Origin: Paramoeba atlantica
Lineage: Eukaryota > Discosea
Length of the DNA stretch: 64,000 bases
Assembly: GCA_977017575.1 (NCBI GenBank)
Contig: CDRNVI010000071.1
Location: forward strand, 62,001 to 126,000
Direction of reading: 5' to 3'
The position numbers and the translations under genes were made by a program. Each line of letters begins with the position of its first letter. Within the stretch, counting starts at the first letter, position 1. Of the stretch, positions 1-9,550 are shown in pieces. Under the pieces are notes generated by a model. It was not told where the DNA came from. It worked only from the letters and a program-made list of their open reading frames with translations, and ran no database searches.

Positions 1-328
1 TGGAGTTGGCCACTCTCGAAGAGGGCTCGAGAACAGAAGGAGGGCTAGAATTTGCGAAAGATGAAGACGGAGGTAGGTGGGATGAGGATGTAGGGTTGTG
101 TGAAGAATTTATTCGCTTTCGGGAACGTGGCGAGTTGTGGAGGGAATCCCTACGAATCTGCTCCGCCTCTAACACGCGAGGGTCGGGTCTTTCCAGGCGG
201 GCGTAGTATGCAGTTATTTGTGTGATGAGCAACTCACGGGGACCGATGGAGGGGAGACCAAGAGATTTAGCTATGACTTGTAAATCCTCGTGGGAAATGG
301 TTTCCAGATGAAAGAGGATGGAAGGCAT
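1..328 (-). CDS. SAP-domain-like protein, N-terminal part only
   Basis: An open frame begins with ATG at 328 and runs without a stop off the left edge, giving 109 residues. Residues 6-45 (HLETISHEDLQVIAKSLGL, then PSIGPRELLITQITAYYARL) fit the SAP helix-turn-helix pattern, in which a helix ending in the hydrophobic AKSLGL is followed by a small-residue turn and a second amphipathic helix. SAP domains usually bind DNA or RNA. The rest of the visible part is Ser/Pro-rich and probably disordered. The pyrimidine-rich leader before the ATG suits a trans-spliced 5' end. It lies downstream of the Cdc20-like gene in the same orientation. Only the start is visible, so the SAP call is tentative. Confidence 0.5.
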   Translation of the reverse strand, partial: MPSILFHLETISHEDLQVIAKSLGLPSIGPRELLITQITAYYARLERPDPRVLEAEQIRRDSLHNSPRSRKRINSSHNPTSSSHLPPSSSFANSSPPSVLEPSSRVANS

Positions 329-565
329 GAAACAAGAAAGTATGTGTGTTCGTGTGTAGAACCGGAAGACAAGAAGCGTGAAATGAGTCAACAAAACGTA
401 GATAATACCTGTTCTTTTAGAAGACGTACAATTCTACTACTTTTCTGAGTGTCACATATTAAAGCAAGTTCGCGACAGACTCAAGTCAAACAGCCGTTTC
501 CTAGAATCCGAAAACACGTTTTGAGAAACACATGCCTAGACACCCCATCTCACCCCATCTCTCCT

Positions 566-3046
566 TTACCTTAACCCACACCCCGTCTCACGCAACCGAA
601 ACGATCGAGACCCCTCCATCCCCGTCACCTCCCCCCCTCCCTCCTCCTTCCCCCCTCCCCACAACCTCCAAAACCGCAACGACTCATCACTTGATACCGC
701 ACACACCGTTGTCCCATCCGGAGACAACCCCAACCCCAACACATCCACCCCCACCATCCCCCCGCCTCCTCGTCCATACTCCCTCCCCCCTCCCCCTCCC
801 CCCACCGGTCGAACCCCCAACCCCGTTATCGCACACAACGACTGTACCCCCCAAAGGTACAATCCTCCACCACTGCACCCACCACCACCACCACCACCAC
901 CCCCTCTCCCTTCCCCTCCACTCCCCCCGGTTCCTCCCCCCCCTGCCCCCCTCCCCCCATAGTGCCCCGTCAGCACCTCCCCCCCATACCCCGTCCCCTT
1001 GCTGTACCCCCTCGGGGCGACCACCACCGCGCTCAGGGGTCGCCCCGTGGACACCGTACGCAGGGGGACGGCAGCCGTGGCCGTAGTCGTCGCGACGTGG
1101 GTGTTCCAGGCCGCGAGCCTGCCGTGGGCGTCCCCGGTGAGCAGACGACTGGGGTGGGAGGGGAGCCAGCAGAGGGCGGTGACGGGGGAGGGGGTGGGAA
1201 GGGCGAGGAGGGCGTGGGGGGGAGTAGTGGTGGTAGTAGAGGTGCAATGCGAGTGAGCGTGGGAAGACAGAGCGGGAGGAGGAGTAGACGTAGTAGTAGT
1301 AGTAGAGGTGCAATGCGAGTGCGCGTGGGAAGACAGAGCGGGAGGAGGAGTAGACGTAGTGGTAGTAGAGGTGCAATGCGAGTGAGCGTGGGAAGACAGA
1401 GCGGGAGGAGGAGTAGGGGTGGTCGTGGTGGTGGTGGTAGCGGTGCGGGAAGAGGGAAGACGACGAAGGTCATAGAGGAGGGCACAGGGGGTGGGGGTTG
1501 TGTGTGGCGTAGGGGTAGGGAAGAGGCCTGTGTGGGGGTGGGGGTTACGGGGGGAGGGTAGGCCGTGGGGATGGGTGCTGTGGGGGGTACGGGAGGTAGA
1601 GGTAGGGGGAGGGAAAAGAGGGGTGGAGGGGGGGAGAGAGGGAGGGTGAGGGGTGGGGGAGAGGGGTGTGGGATGGATTCCGGTGGCAAGGTAGGGAGGG
1701 TCAGGTCCGGGGGAGTAGGCGAGGGAGAGGACAGGTCCACGGTAGGGTGTGGGGAGAGTGTGGATCCAGCGGTGACGGCGGGTGTCGAGGAGGTGGAGGG
1801 CGCCGGTGCTGCTGCCACAGGTGAGGACGTCGCTGTTGAAGGTGAGTTTGGAGAGGAAACAAGGATGAGTCGTGCCGGAGTCCATGTTCCCTGATTCGTG
1901 TGGGGTCCAGCCGGGGGCATGAAACTGTCGCACGACTTTTCCCTCCTCCACATTGACCAAAAATACCTCACCTTGTTTGGTGGAGAGTGCAAGCTGTGGA
2001 TGACCCCTGTACCAAGCGACAGAGTAAATATCATCCGTGTCATTGGGCAGAGAGAAGGCCGCACTTGAGCGCTTCGTGACCGGGTCCCACGTGTAGAGTG
2101 TGGAGCCGAGTGCAATAGCTAGAAGCGAGATCCCTCCCGCCCCGGACGCCCAGGAAAGTATGGAGGCATGGGGATCGGTTAGCACCCCTGGAGCATCCAG
2201 CATTCGGTCAGCGTTGTTTGGAATCTGTGCTATGCGCTCCTTGATGCGAAGAGAGGTTGTCGAAGACGAAGATGGAAAAGCAGAGGGTGTTGTGGGAAAG
2301 GGAGATCCGATAGGAGCATTTCTTTGAGGGGAAAACAGAGTTGAATGTGAAGTAGGATGTGTAGAATAGTGGGATCGAGATGTTTTATGGTCATGCGAGT
2401 TGACAGAAAAATGACTCGAAGTTCTCTTCCGAAGCTCGGGAGTGGTTTCATGAAAGTTTAGTACTTGAGAAACACCTCCATTAAGAAGCGTGCGACGCAG
2501 CATTGCAGCGTATGCATGGTCCCTTTCTCTCTTTTTGGCACTGTTGCTTAAGTGGTGACAACTCTCGTCGTCAGGAAAAGATTGAAGAACGTTTGTGGGC
2601 GAAAGAGGTGAATTTTCGTCATTCATGGTGTCAACGGAAACAGAATTCGGCGCAATGCCACTCCCATTTTCACCTTTTTGAAAAATTCTTGTTTTTTCGC
2701 ATTCTGAGGAGTCCACCTCTACGGTATGAGTTCGTGTGAGTGCCTTGGGAAAAGGAATTGGGCCCTTAACTTTATCAATGCGAAATTGGTTTTTTGATAC
2801 ACGACGATGTGAGTGCGGACGCTTCTGTAGCGTGTCTGATTCTATTCCACCGTTCTGAGAGTGTAGCTTCGTCTCCGCATGTAAGTAAAGGTCTTCCGAA
2901 CGTGAGACGTGAGAATGAAATGTTGGAGTAAAACGACTGAGACGAGTGGAGGGTGGACTTGCTGAATTAGGATCAATTTCGGTAATGTTGTCACGAGATG
3001 AGTGTAAGAATTGCTGGTTGTGAATATAGGAAGAAGGAATGGTCAT
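566..3046 (-). CDS. Cdc20/Cdh1-family WD40 activator of the anaphase-promoting complex
   Basis: An 826-residue protein. Residues about 176-190 (HAYAAMLRRTLLNGG) match the conserved Y..LL..ELLG segment of Cdc20/Fzr proteins. IPNNADRMLDAPGVL at about 275-289 is the signature that leads into the propeller. The WD40 blades follow (LLAIALGSTLYTWDP, SVAWYRGHPQLALSTKQGEVFLVN, LTCGSSTGALHLLDTR). Members of this family recruit substrates to the anaphase-promoting complex in the nucleus. The protein ends in Leu-Arg, reminiscent of the Ile-Arg tail that docks on the complex. I did not find a clear C-box. It is far longer than the usual 450-550 residues because of Ser/Thr/His/Pro-rich and Gly-rich stretches inside the propeller. 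Strong for the family; Cdc20 versus Cdh1 is undecided. Confidence 0.8.
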   Translation of the reverse strand: MTIPSSYIHNQQFLHSSRDNITEIDPNSASPPSTRLSRFTPTFHSHVSRSEDLYLHAETKLHSQNGGIESDTLQKRPHSHRRVSKNQFRIDKVKGPIPFPKALTRTHTVEVDSSECEKTRIFQKGENGSGIAPNSVSVDTMNDENSPLSPTNVLQSFPDDESCHHLSNSAKKRERDHAYAAMLRRTLLNGGVSQVLNFHETTPELRKRTSSHFSVNSHDHKTSRSHYSTHPTSHSTLFSPQRNAPIGSPFPTTPSAFPSSSSTTSLRIKERIAQIPNNADRMLDAPGVLTDPHASILSWASGAGGISLLAIALGSTLYTWDPVTKRSSAAFSLPNDTDDIYSVAWYRGHPQLALSTKQGEVFLVNVEEGKVVRQFHAPGWTPHESGNMDSGTTHPCFLSKLTFNSDVLTCGSSTGALHLLDTRRHRWIHTLPTPYRGPVLSLAYSPGPDPPYLATGIHPTPLSPTPHPPSLPPSTPLFPPPTSTSRTPHSTHPHGLPSPRNPHPHTGLFPTPTPHTTPTPCALLYDLRRLPSSRTATTTTTTTPTPPPALSSHAHSHCTSTTTTSTPPPALSSHAHSHCTSTTTTTSTPPPALSSHAHSHCTSTTTTTPPHALLALPTPSPVTALCWLPSHPSRLLTGDAHGRLAAWNTHVATTTATAAVPLRTVSTGRPLSAVVVAPRGYSKGTGYGGEVLTGHYGGRGAGGGGTGGSGGEGRGGGGGGGGGCSGGGLYLWGVQSLCAITGLGVRPVGGGGGGREYGRGGGGMVGVDVLGLGLSPDGTTVCAVSSDESLRFWRLWGGGKEEGGGEVTGMEGSRSFRLRETGCGLR
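1238..1425. repeat. Coding minisatellite, three copies of 63-66 bp
   Basis: The unit starting agaggtgcaatgcgagtg occurs at 1238, 1304 and 1367, spaced 66 and 63 bp, so each unit keeps the reading frame of the Cdc20-like gene. It encodes PPALSSHAHSHCTSTTTT-type units inside the predicted WD40 propeller. The surrounding 600-1900 region is also strongly strand-biased (C/T-rich on one strand) low-complexity sequence. Confidence 0.9.
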
Positions 3047-3335
3047 TGAGATTCTTCATAAAAACAAGTCTGAAGTTTGACTAAAAGAACATTAAGAACT
3101 TGAAACAGATTCGAATAATAAAAAGCAAGAACTTTTATTACCAAAACAAGAAAACAAAATTTTTATTCACGTTTTAAACACTTAAAGGTACACAAGATTT
3201 AATCGCGACTTATGTGCGGTCACGTGTATGTGAAGTCACTTGTATTTCACGAATTGTGTCAGCTGTTTCCTCACTGTAGATCCTGTGGTACAGTAACCTG
3301 TACCGGAGCACCCTTCCTCAAAAATTCTCTTCCCC

Positions 3336-4805
3336 CTACCCTTCCTGCCCAAACTTTTGGGTAAACTCCAAATGGCGGTGCACATCCGCCTCACACACAC
3401 TGGGACGTGCAGTGCGAAGCGACTGCACGAAATCCCCCCAACTCACTTTCGGGGGCACCACCTTCGTCGGGTCCGGAACCTCCGACAGGCGCATCGGAAC
3501 CCCCATCGCCTCCTCCCCCACACGACAGGGCGTGAGTAAATCCTCACACTGTAGTGTCGGAACCCGAGGATGAGGCCCAGACACCTTTTTAAAATGTGTT
3601 GCCTTCTGGGCATGGCGAATGGATTCCATCATAGCATTCCGTACCAACACGTTGATGTCGGAACCGCTGTAGAAACTGAGCCGAGTGGAGAGGTCGGTGA
3701 GTTCGGTCTCGTGTAAGGAGTGAGGGGTGGTGCCGAGATGGGTGCGTATCATTTGAGCCCGAGAGCTCGCATCCGGAAGGGGAATATACACCCGACGCTC
3801 GAACCGACGTCGCACGGCGTTGTCCAGAGCCCAGGGAAGGTTAGTGGCGGCAAGAACGAGAACATGAGGATGGCTGGTTTTCTCTTCATTTTCTTCGCCT
3901 TCTTGGTGGTTTGTTTCCCCCACACCCTGCATTTGGACCAGAAATTCTGTCTTCATACGACGTGTGGCTTCACTCTCCCCCTCCCCTCGTGCTCCACACA
4001 AGGAGTCAATCTCGTCAATAAAAATAACCGAGAGTTTACCGTCATTCTCTCGGCTCGCCTCTCGTGCCATCTCAAACAGCTGCCGGACGAGTTTTTCACT
4101 CTCCCCAAGCCATTTCGAGGTGAGATCCGCACTGCTGATGGAAAAGAATGCCCCGCTGCATTCCTTCGCGACGGCTTGCGCGAGATAACTTTTGCCCGTT
4201 CCCGGGGGGCCGTAGAGGAGAATCGCACGCCAAGGCTTTCGTGCGCCGGTAAAAAATTGAGGAAACCGAAGGGGGAGCACCACAGCCTCACGAAGCGCCT
4301 CCTTGGCGCCCTCTAATCCCACAATGTCGTCCCAGGAGACGGTGGGACGGGAACGGAGAATGGAACTCTCCAAGGAGGAAGCGAGTTTTCCTTTTTCCCG
4401 GTCTTCCGCGTTATTCGGATCAGCTCGGGAAGGTTTACTGGGGTTATGGTGAGGCCGAGGTGAGGGTTTTGATGGTACGCTATTCAAATGGTTTCGTACC
4501 GCTTGTGGTCGTGTGGGTGTGGTTGATATTATTTTAGGTGGCAAGGAAGAAGAGGGAGGGGACGATGGTACAGGTGGGTGCAGGTGGTTTTTAATTTTTT
4601 CTGCTCGCTGTAGAATTTCGTGAAGCTTATCTTGCAGGATCTCAGCTTTTGGGGTGTGGTTGGGTTGAAACTGTAGAGCGGTCATAAAAATTTCCGCGCA
4701 CTCAATGTAGGTTTTGTACGCCGCTTCGTATTGTGCGTTGTTATCAAATGCCGCTGCACGACGAAATGCTTCTACACCCCGGGAAGTGAAATCGATGTTG
4801 CTCAT
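3336..4805 (-). CDS. VPS4: VPS4 AAA ATPase
   Basis: A 489-residue AAA ATPase that disassembles ESCRT-III in endosomal sorting, cytokinesis and membrane repair. Residues 1-75 form a MIT domain (three helices, EAFRRAAAFDNNAQYEAAYKTY...), which binds ESCRT-III tails. A Pro/Ser-rich linker follows. Walker A is GPPGTGKS at about 198-205, Walker B is VIFIDEIDSL at about 259-268, and the arginine-finger region is NAVRRRFERRVYIPLP. The C-terminus (VSWGDFVQSLRTARPSV..ADVHRHLEFTQKFG) is the Vps4 oligomerisation helix region. Length is close to the family norm of about 440. The leader before ATG carries a pyrimidine tract ending in CAG two bases before the start, a good trans-splice acceptor. Confidence 0.95.
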   Translation of the reverse strand: MSNIDFTSRGVEAFRRAAAFDNNAQYEAAYKTYIECAEIFMTALQFQPNHTPKAEILQDKLHEILQRAEKIKNHLHPPVPSSPPSSSLPPKIISTTPTRPQAVRNHLNSVPSKPSPRPHHNPSKPSRADPNNAEDREKGKLASSLESSILRSRPTVSWDDIVGLEGAKEALREAVVLPLRFPQFFTGARKPWRAILLYGPPGTGKSYLAQAVAKECSGAFFSISSADLTSKWLGESEKLVRQLFEMAREASRENDGKLSVIFIDEIDSLCGARGEGESEATRRMKTEFLVQMQGVGETNHQEGEENEEKTSHPHVLVLAATNLPWALDNAVRRRFERRVYIPLPDASSRAQMIRTHLGTTPHSLHETELTDLSTRLSFYSGSDINVLVRNAMMESIRHAQKATHFKKVSGPHPRVPTLQCEDLLTPCRVGEEAMGVPMRLSEVPDPTKVVPPKVSWGDFVQSLRTARPSVCEADVHRHLEFTQKFGQEG

Positions 4806-4999
4806 AGCTGAGGGTTGGAAAGGAGTGGAAATAGGACTGTTTAAAAAATGAAGAGTGAACCAAAAACAAAAATATAGAAAATGGTTTTCAAGATAGTTTT
4901 TACTGCTTGTAAGTAGAGGTACAGGTTAGTACGCTTGCTGTGTTGACTAGAATGATCTAAAAATCCAATTTACCAACGTGATTAGATTGTAGCGAGCCT

Positions 5000-5756
5000 C
5001 TACTTAATCTTTTGAGGAATGTATTTTACGAAATCTGGAAGGGGTCCGTCGGGTTGATATCCCACGAAAAAATTATACCTCAAATCATAGTCCTGAGCGG
5101 AATCGCGACCAAACAAGACGGTAATGTCCACTGATCCACTTAACTCGTTCTGGTTCAACGTAAGTTCGTATAACCGAAAGGGAAGTTGATACAACCCAAT
5201 TTTACCCAAGAATCGATTGTCGTGTAATCGCAAATGTTGGAGAGAGCTAGGGAGGCTGTTGAGCTCAAGTAAACCTGTTGACCTCAAGTAAAGAGAGATC
5301 GTTACTCCCAATGTTAAGCAATTCCAGATTCGACGGTAGGTGCGTAAGATCAACAGAACCTGTGTGTGCATTACGAAAAGCGCGCAGATTTACTAAGTTG
5401 CCGGGCATTTGATCTAAATTCAGAGGTCCCGATAACGCACCGTGACCAAAAATCTCGGCACGGAGAACGTGAAGAGGAAGATGGGACCAGGATAGAGTGC
5501 CGGCAAGGTCCATATCGTTTTCAAGATTCCTACCCCAGTGGAGCGCCATTACATGTTGAGATCCGTCACAGCGAACGCCGTGCCAAGAGCACACATGGAA
5601 GCTTCCCCATTTTTTTCGTAAATTCCAGGAAGGGTGCATTTTTGTCAAACCCTGAATAAAAGATCGCATAAGATCTTCTTGAGGGAGAAGAGAGCGGTCG
5701 ACTTTATGCGATTTTCTATAATCAGAAGTGAAAAAAAGGAACATTGGGAGTAGCAA
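5000..5756 (-). pseudogene. LRR family member 1, frameshifted and without a clear start
   Basis: Two overlapping frames carry one LRR protein. The upstream frame holds LLPQEDLM, a cap (SWHGVRCD) and three repeats (GSVDLTHLPSNLELLNIGSN). The downstream frame resumes with LNSLPSSLQHLRLHDNRF and ends in a Pro-Gln-Lys tail similar to family member 8 at 54488. The shift lies near 5265-5290, where ctcaagtaaa occurs twice, 19 bases apart, so a 19-bp tandem duplication is the likely cause. A hydrophobic run suited to a signal peptide (FVTLLLLL.MFLFF) lies upstream at 5740-5783, but it has no in-frame ATG and is closed by a stop. Probably a recent pseudogene; a sequencing error cannot be excluded. Confidence 0.65.
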
Positions 5757-6504
5757 TAGTAAGGTGACAAAGGTAGCCGCAAACTACGGAATGAGGAATT
5801 ATTAGCCTTGTATTCTATTCCGGCTGTTGTTGTTGTAAATAAGCACCGTTCAAAAACAAGGGTACTAGGACGTTGAATTAACAATGATTTTTCAATAAGC
5901 GAATAAAAAATTCAAAATCGTAAAACAAGTGAGGGGCTGCGAGTGAAACCTTGATAAAACCCTGAATGAAGCCTCGCCACCCTTAACTTGTCTACGATGT
6001 CCCATACGTTTTTAACTACCCCCCCCCCCCCCATGAAAATATCTTACATCGTAAAATTTAAATGATGTCGCATAACATAACCTATTGAATACCAATTTAA
6101 AATTTAGAACTACAAGACGCTGTGGCGCAATTTTATGATCAAAGCGATGATGAAACTCACATGGAAGAAAACCGTTCTGAATTAGAAATGGTTCAACGAA
6201 TCTAAGTCATTCCGGATTGCTCCGATCGGTCACTGGCAAGCCAGGCCCTTCACAGATAGATTTGGAAGTTTCGAGGCCGAAGTTCTCTACCTGTTTTCGT
6301 TAGTACAAGGCGGCAACAACGTGCTACTACCAACCCATTGCGTCGACGAACCCAAGACAATCCTCAAAAGTTATCATTCCTGCATCTAAGTAGCATTCCT
6401 GTAGCCGTTAACATTCCCCCTCGGAACGTTAAACCGGACTGTGGTTTAAAATCCCGGTATGACGGCGTCGTCTTCACCAAGAAAGTTGCACCAAGAACCT
6501 TTGT

Positions 6505-6645
6505 GCATCGATCTTTGTGCGCCATCTATGTCCCCCCTTTGAAGACCATTGGGCGTGGTTCTGCCTCGCCTTACCCAGATGCAACAGTCGGTTGCAGTGC
6601 ATCCCTCCGGCTGTGTAAAGAGGTGGTAAGTCGTCTGGGGAAAAT
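6505..6645 (+). mobile_element. Diverged 5'-truncated copy of the short SL-headed element
   Basis: About 135 bp resemble the reverse complement of 12600-12760, with shared blocks such as tgcgccat, ccactgggcgtg against ccattgggcgtgg, gtcggttgcagtgc and gtaaagaggtgg. Identity by eye is roughly three quarters. The SL-like head is absent here, so this is an older, 5'-truncated copy in the opposite orientation. It shows that the element at 12468-13011 is a repeat family rather than a unique sequence. Confidence 0.65.
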
Positions 6646-6649
6646 TCTG

Positions 6650-6704
6650 ACACCCCCTTACTTCACCACACGTCTATTGACTAAATGTGGTGAAGTAAGG
6701 GGGG
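6650..6704. repeat. Perfect inverted repeat (hairpin)
   Basis: The arms ccccttacttcaccaca and tgtggtgaagtaagggg face each other across a 15-base loop. A further aagtaaggggggg follows directly. It lies immediately after the old short-element copy and is followed by no gene for 300 bases. Possibly a miniature transposon end. Confidence 0.75.
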
Positions 6705-7032
6705 AGGCGAAGTAAGGGGGGGTAACGGTAACAATGTTTGCGACAGAAACTGCCTGATTCCGTCAGTTCGCTCCAGAAACTGCCAGCGACCTACAAGTTG
6801 TAGGTCGTTGTAGCAAAGATCTACAGGTACTGTCTATAGGCTCTCAAATGAAAAAAACAGGTAATGATTGGGTCGAAAAACGGTGGGATACATACTGTCT
6901 CCAAAATCGGACAAGACGTCCTGCACTACACTTTAATATGAAGCTACTAACACGTAAGAAACTATAACACACACGAAGGACGACTCACACGTAACAATGA
7001 GGGAATACCCTCTGTCATTACGTTATCCATAT

Positions 7033-7812
7033 TTAGTACCATCTTCCAGATGCTCCATCAGGCAACGTACCGTCCGGGGCATACGGTATTTCACCCGTCG
7101 TCACCCCACCCAGTACCGCAATCTTTAAACGCTTCACCTGCTCATCCGAGCCCAGAAAATACTCAAACCCATTTCCCCTTAACCGAAGTATTTTCAACGA
7201 GGAGGGAAGCGCCCGCGCATCCACAGTCCCGGTAAGCAAATTATCCTCCAACTGCAACGACGTCAAATTCGGAGGAAGACGCGACAGGTCAATCTCCCCC
7301 GTAAACCGATTCTGATGACCGTGCAGCCGTGTCAGGGACCACGGGAGTTGGGTTAACTCCACCCCCCCACTAAACCCATTCCGGCTGATATCCAACTTTC
7401 GCAAACACCGCGGAAGTGTGGTGAGATCAAAGGGCCCGGAAAACCGATTGGCGTTTAACATTAACGTGGAGAGCGAGCTGGGGAGGGAGGCGGAGGGGAC
7501 GCCCCCCTCCAGCACCTTCTGTCGTCCCCCGTTGAGGAAGACGACGGTGAGCGTGGGGGGGAGGGCGGCCCAGTCCAGGGTCCCGACGAGATCGACTTTG
7601 AGCCAGTCCAGTTCCCGGAGGTTGCCGTCGGTGTCGCATTTCACGGAGATCCACTCACAGGCGGGGGTCTCGGAGGTCCAGGTCGCACAGCGCCCGGTGG
7701 TGTTGCGAAGGAAACGCTCGAGGTAGTACTCCGGGGGGAGCTTGGCCCCGTGGCCGATTTTGGCCCCGCGAGAGGAAGAAGACGAGGGGTCTCGAGAGAA
7801 GAAGAGACGCAT
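7033..7812 (-). CDS. LRR family member 2
   Basis: A 259-residue protein. Residues 15-33 give RGAKIGHGAKLPPEYYLER, the local form of the leader motif that begins most LRR proteins in this window. A cap follows (WTSETPACEWISVKCD), then LRRs such as FSGPFDLTTLPRCLRKLDISRNGF and FTGEIDLSRLPPNLTSLQLEDN. It starts at ATG after an extended pyrimidine-rich leader. No convincing signal peptide is visible from this ATG, so secretion is inferred only from the cap type and the relatives. Its role is unknown; LRRs of this kind bind proteins or glycans. About 230 bp upstream, a stretch near 7995-8060 repeats its leader-coding sequence. Confidence 0.8.
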   Translation of the reverse strand: MRLFFSRDPSSSSSRGAKIGHGAKLPPEYYLERFLRNTTGRCATWTSETPACEWISVKCDTDGNLRELDWLKVDLVGTLDWAALPPTLTVVFLNGGRQKVLEGGVPSASLPSSLSTLMLNANRFSGPFDLTTLPRCLRKLDISRNGFSGGVELTQLPWSLTRLHGHQNRFTGEIDLSRLPPNLTSLQLEDNLLTGTVDARALPSSLKILRLRGNGFEYFLGSDEQVKRLKIAVLGGVTTGEIPYAPDGTLPDGASGRWY

Positions 7813-8987
7813 GAGGGGGAGGGGAGAAAAAAGAGGGAAGGAGAAAGGAAGGGAGGAGGAGAAGGGTTTTGTGTTGAAGAAAGTAAAAGACAGGGAGGGG
7901 GTAAAATGGATTGGGAGGTCTAAAACTCGTAAAAGTTGTCCAATTTTTGAAAGGAATAGAGCATTTTACTACGAGCGAAGGAATGGTTCGAGGTTGTACT
8001 CGGGGGGTAGGGATATTGACCCCGTGGCCGATTTTGGAGCCGCGGGAGGAGGTGGAGTGTCGAGAGAACACGTTGTATTCTCTCTTGTATAGGAGGTGCA
8101 TGGAGAATGAGGGGGGGGGGAGGTATAGGAGGAAAAGGGTTGGGATAAAAAAAGTGAAAATGTTGAGTTAAAGAAAGTTGAACTTTGTGAGGATAGAGAA
8201 AGTGCTGGGTTGAAGAAACCGAAAGTTTTGTTTTCAAGAAAGAAACTAAGATTGTGCTCAAGAAGCCGAAATTAGGGGAAGAAGATTGGGTGGAAAAAGG
8301 TGGAAGGCATTTCTTTTGTTTTAGGAAAAATGTTGTAAGGAAGAGTATAGGGAAATTGCGGTGGTTGTATAACTACCGCTCTACCCTCGATTATTGAAAA
8401 ACAAGTGAACAAAAACAGTAAAAATATAAGAGAAACACAGTAATAAAAAAAATACAATAGAAAAAAAAATATAATAGAAAAAAATATAAAAGGGGGCTCC
8501 GGTGGTCCAAAACAGAAAAAAAAATTGAAAAAAATGGAGGGTCCATGGGGGGGGGTCCATGGGGGGTCCATGGGGGGGGGCATACGTCGCGAATTTTTTT
8601 TTCGAAATTTTTGCTTTTCAAAATCGAGCGCAGGGAATTGGTAGAGTAGGCCGCGGCGATAATTTTCCACCCCCCCTGGTACGCGCCGGAGAGGTCCGAC
8701 AAGGTCAAAAATTCCGAATTTTTTGGGGTGACGATTTTTTTTTTCGACCCAGAAAAAAGTAAAAATGTTATTTTTCTAAAATGGACTCCTAAAACGTATC
8801 TTAAGAGTTTTGCACCTCGGCTACCACTGTACGACGTTTTGTTCCACAGATTCGCCTCCTACACCTACTGGTAAGGCATCAAAAACGGCACAAATTCGGG
8901 TTAAAATTTCGCAATTCTTGGCGAAAAATCGCGTTTTTTCACCCAAAAAAATAGATTATTCATGATCTTTTGGCGACTTTTCTTTTT
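7813..8987. other. Intergenic stretch with LRR leader duplicate and G-rich tract
   Basis: No intact gene is visible. Bases 7995-8060 resemble the leader-coding start of the gene at 7033-7812 (shared ccccgtggccgattttgg). Bases 8357-8415 carry a dispersed repeat that recurs inverted at 20134-20192 (gcggtggttgt..aactaccgct, ccctcgatt). Bases 8537-8580 are three to four units of ggtccatgggggg, able to form G-quadruplex. The rest is purine-rich or A-rich. Confidence 0.5.
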
Positions 8988-9086
8988 TAGGCTCTTCTTT
9001 AAACGCGGTGATAGTTTTCAACGTGAAGCGCGCAGCATGAGTGACTTCTAAGTTGAAAACAACCACCGCGTTTAACGAAGAGCCTA
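8988..9086. mobile_element. 99-bp foldback MITE
   Basis: The sequence is nearly all inverted repeat: taggctcttctttaaacgcg at the left pairs with cgcgtttaacgaagagccta at the right, and the next 15 bases pair too, leaving a short centre. It has no coding capacity. A larger relative starts at 19821 (tagtctcttcgttaaacccg). It sits 80 bp outside the DIRS-like element. Confidence 0.7.
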
Positions 9087-9165
9087 ATATTATTTCCCGA
9101 TCCTCTTTCAACATCTCTATTTCAAATAGAGAAAATGTGTCAAAAGCATGGAGAAAATGTGTCAA

Positions 9166-9320
9166 AAAGTATAATTTATGACCTAGGGTTATAAATGACA
9201 TTTTATGTACAATGCTTGAGGATGAATAACGAGTATACACAGGCCCTAGCCTGTTTAATATGGGCTGGAAGGGCAATGGTAGTCAATGTGGCTGGATCCG
9301 AGGATCTAGACTACAAAAAA
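9166..9320. repeat. Left inverted terminal repeat of the DIRS-like element
   Basis: It runs aaagtataatttatgacc to ctagactacaaaaaa and is the exact reverse complement of 14952-15106 as far as I can compare by eye. A 20-bp direct duplication (gagaaaatgtgtcaaaag) lies just outside it at 9129-9165. Confidence 0.9.
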
Positions 9321-9550
9321 TCATTGACCCTTCTCCGGCTTAACGGAGACGCAGTGCCTGAATTAGGATGCCTTTCCTTTGAGTACCTGCCTCAAAGTGG
9401 ATATCCGAACCGGCTAACTGCGCCGCGTGCATGAAGCTTCCGACCTTTCGTTATTGAGTGCGTCTGACTCCTAATAGGCACTCAGTAAATGCAACATGCA
9501 CGTAAGTGCATGTTGTGCATACCAACGGGCGAATTGGACATGCTCGCAAA

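Larger units (their letters stand above)
5784..7032. other. Intergenic stretch with repeat debris
   Basis: No host gene is visible. The stretch holds a run of C near 6020, an old copy of the short SL-headed element (6505-6645), a perfect hairpin at 6650-6704 and short AT-rich sequence. The phrase aggggctgcgagtga at 5928 recurs at 22740. Confidence 0.5.

Noticed and set aside
532-1561. Long plus-strand open frames opposite the Cdc20-like gene
   Set aside because: They are shadows of strand-biased low-complexity coding sequence; no domain and no conserved start.
6338-6715. Plus-strand open frame as a gene
   Set aside because: It overlaps the old short-element copy and the hairpin; the reading frame is incidental.
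8272-8762. Open frames across the GGTCCATGGGGGG tract
   Set aside because: Low-complexity; they exist on both strands and match nothing.
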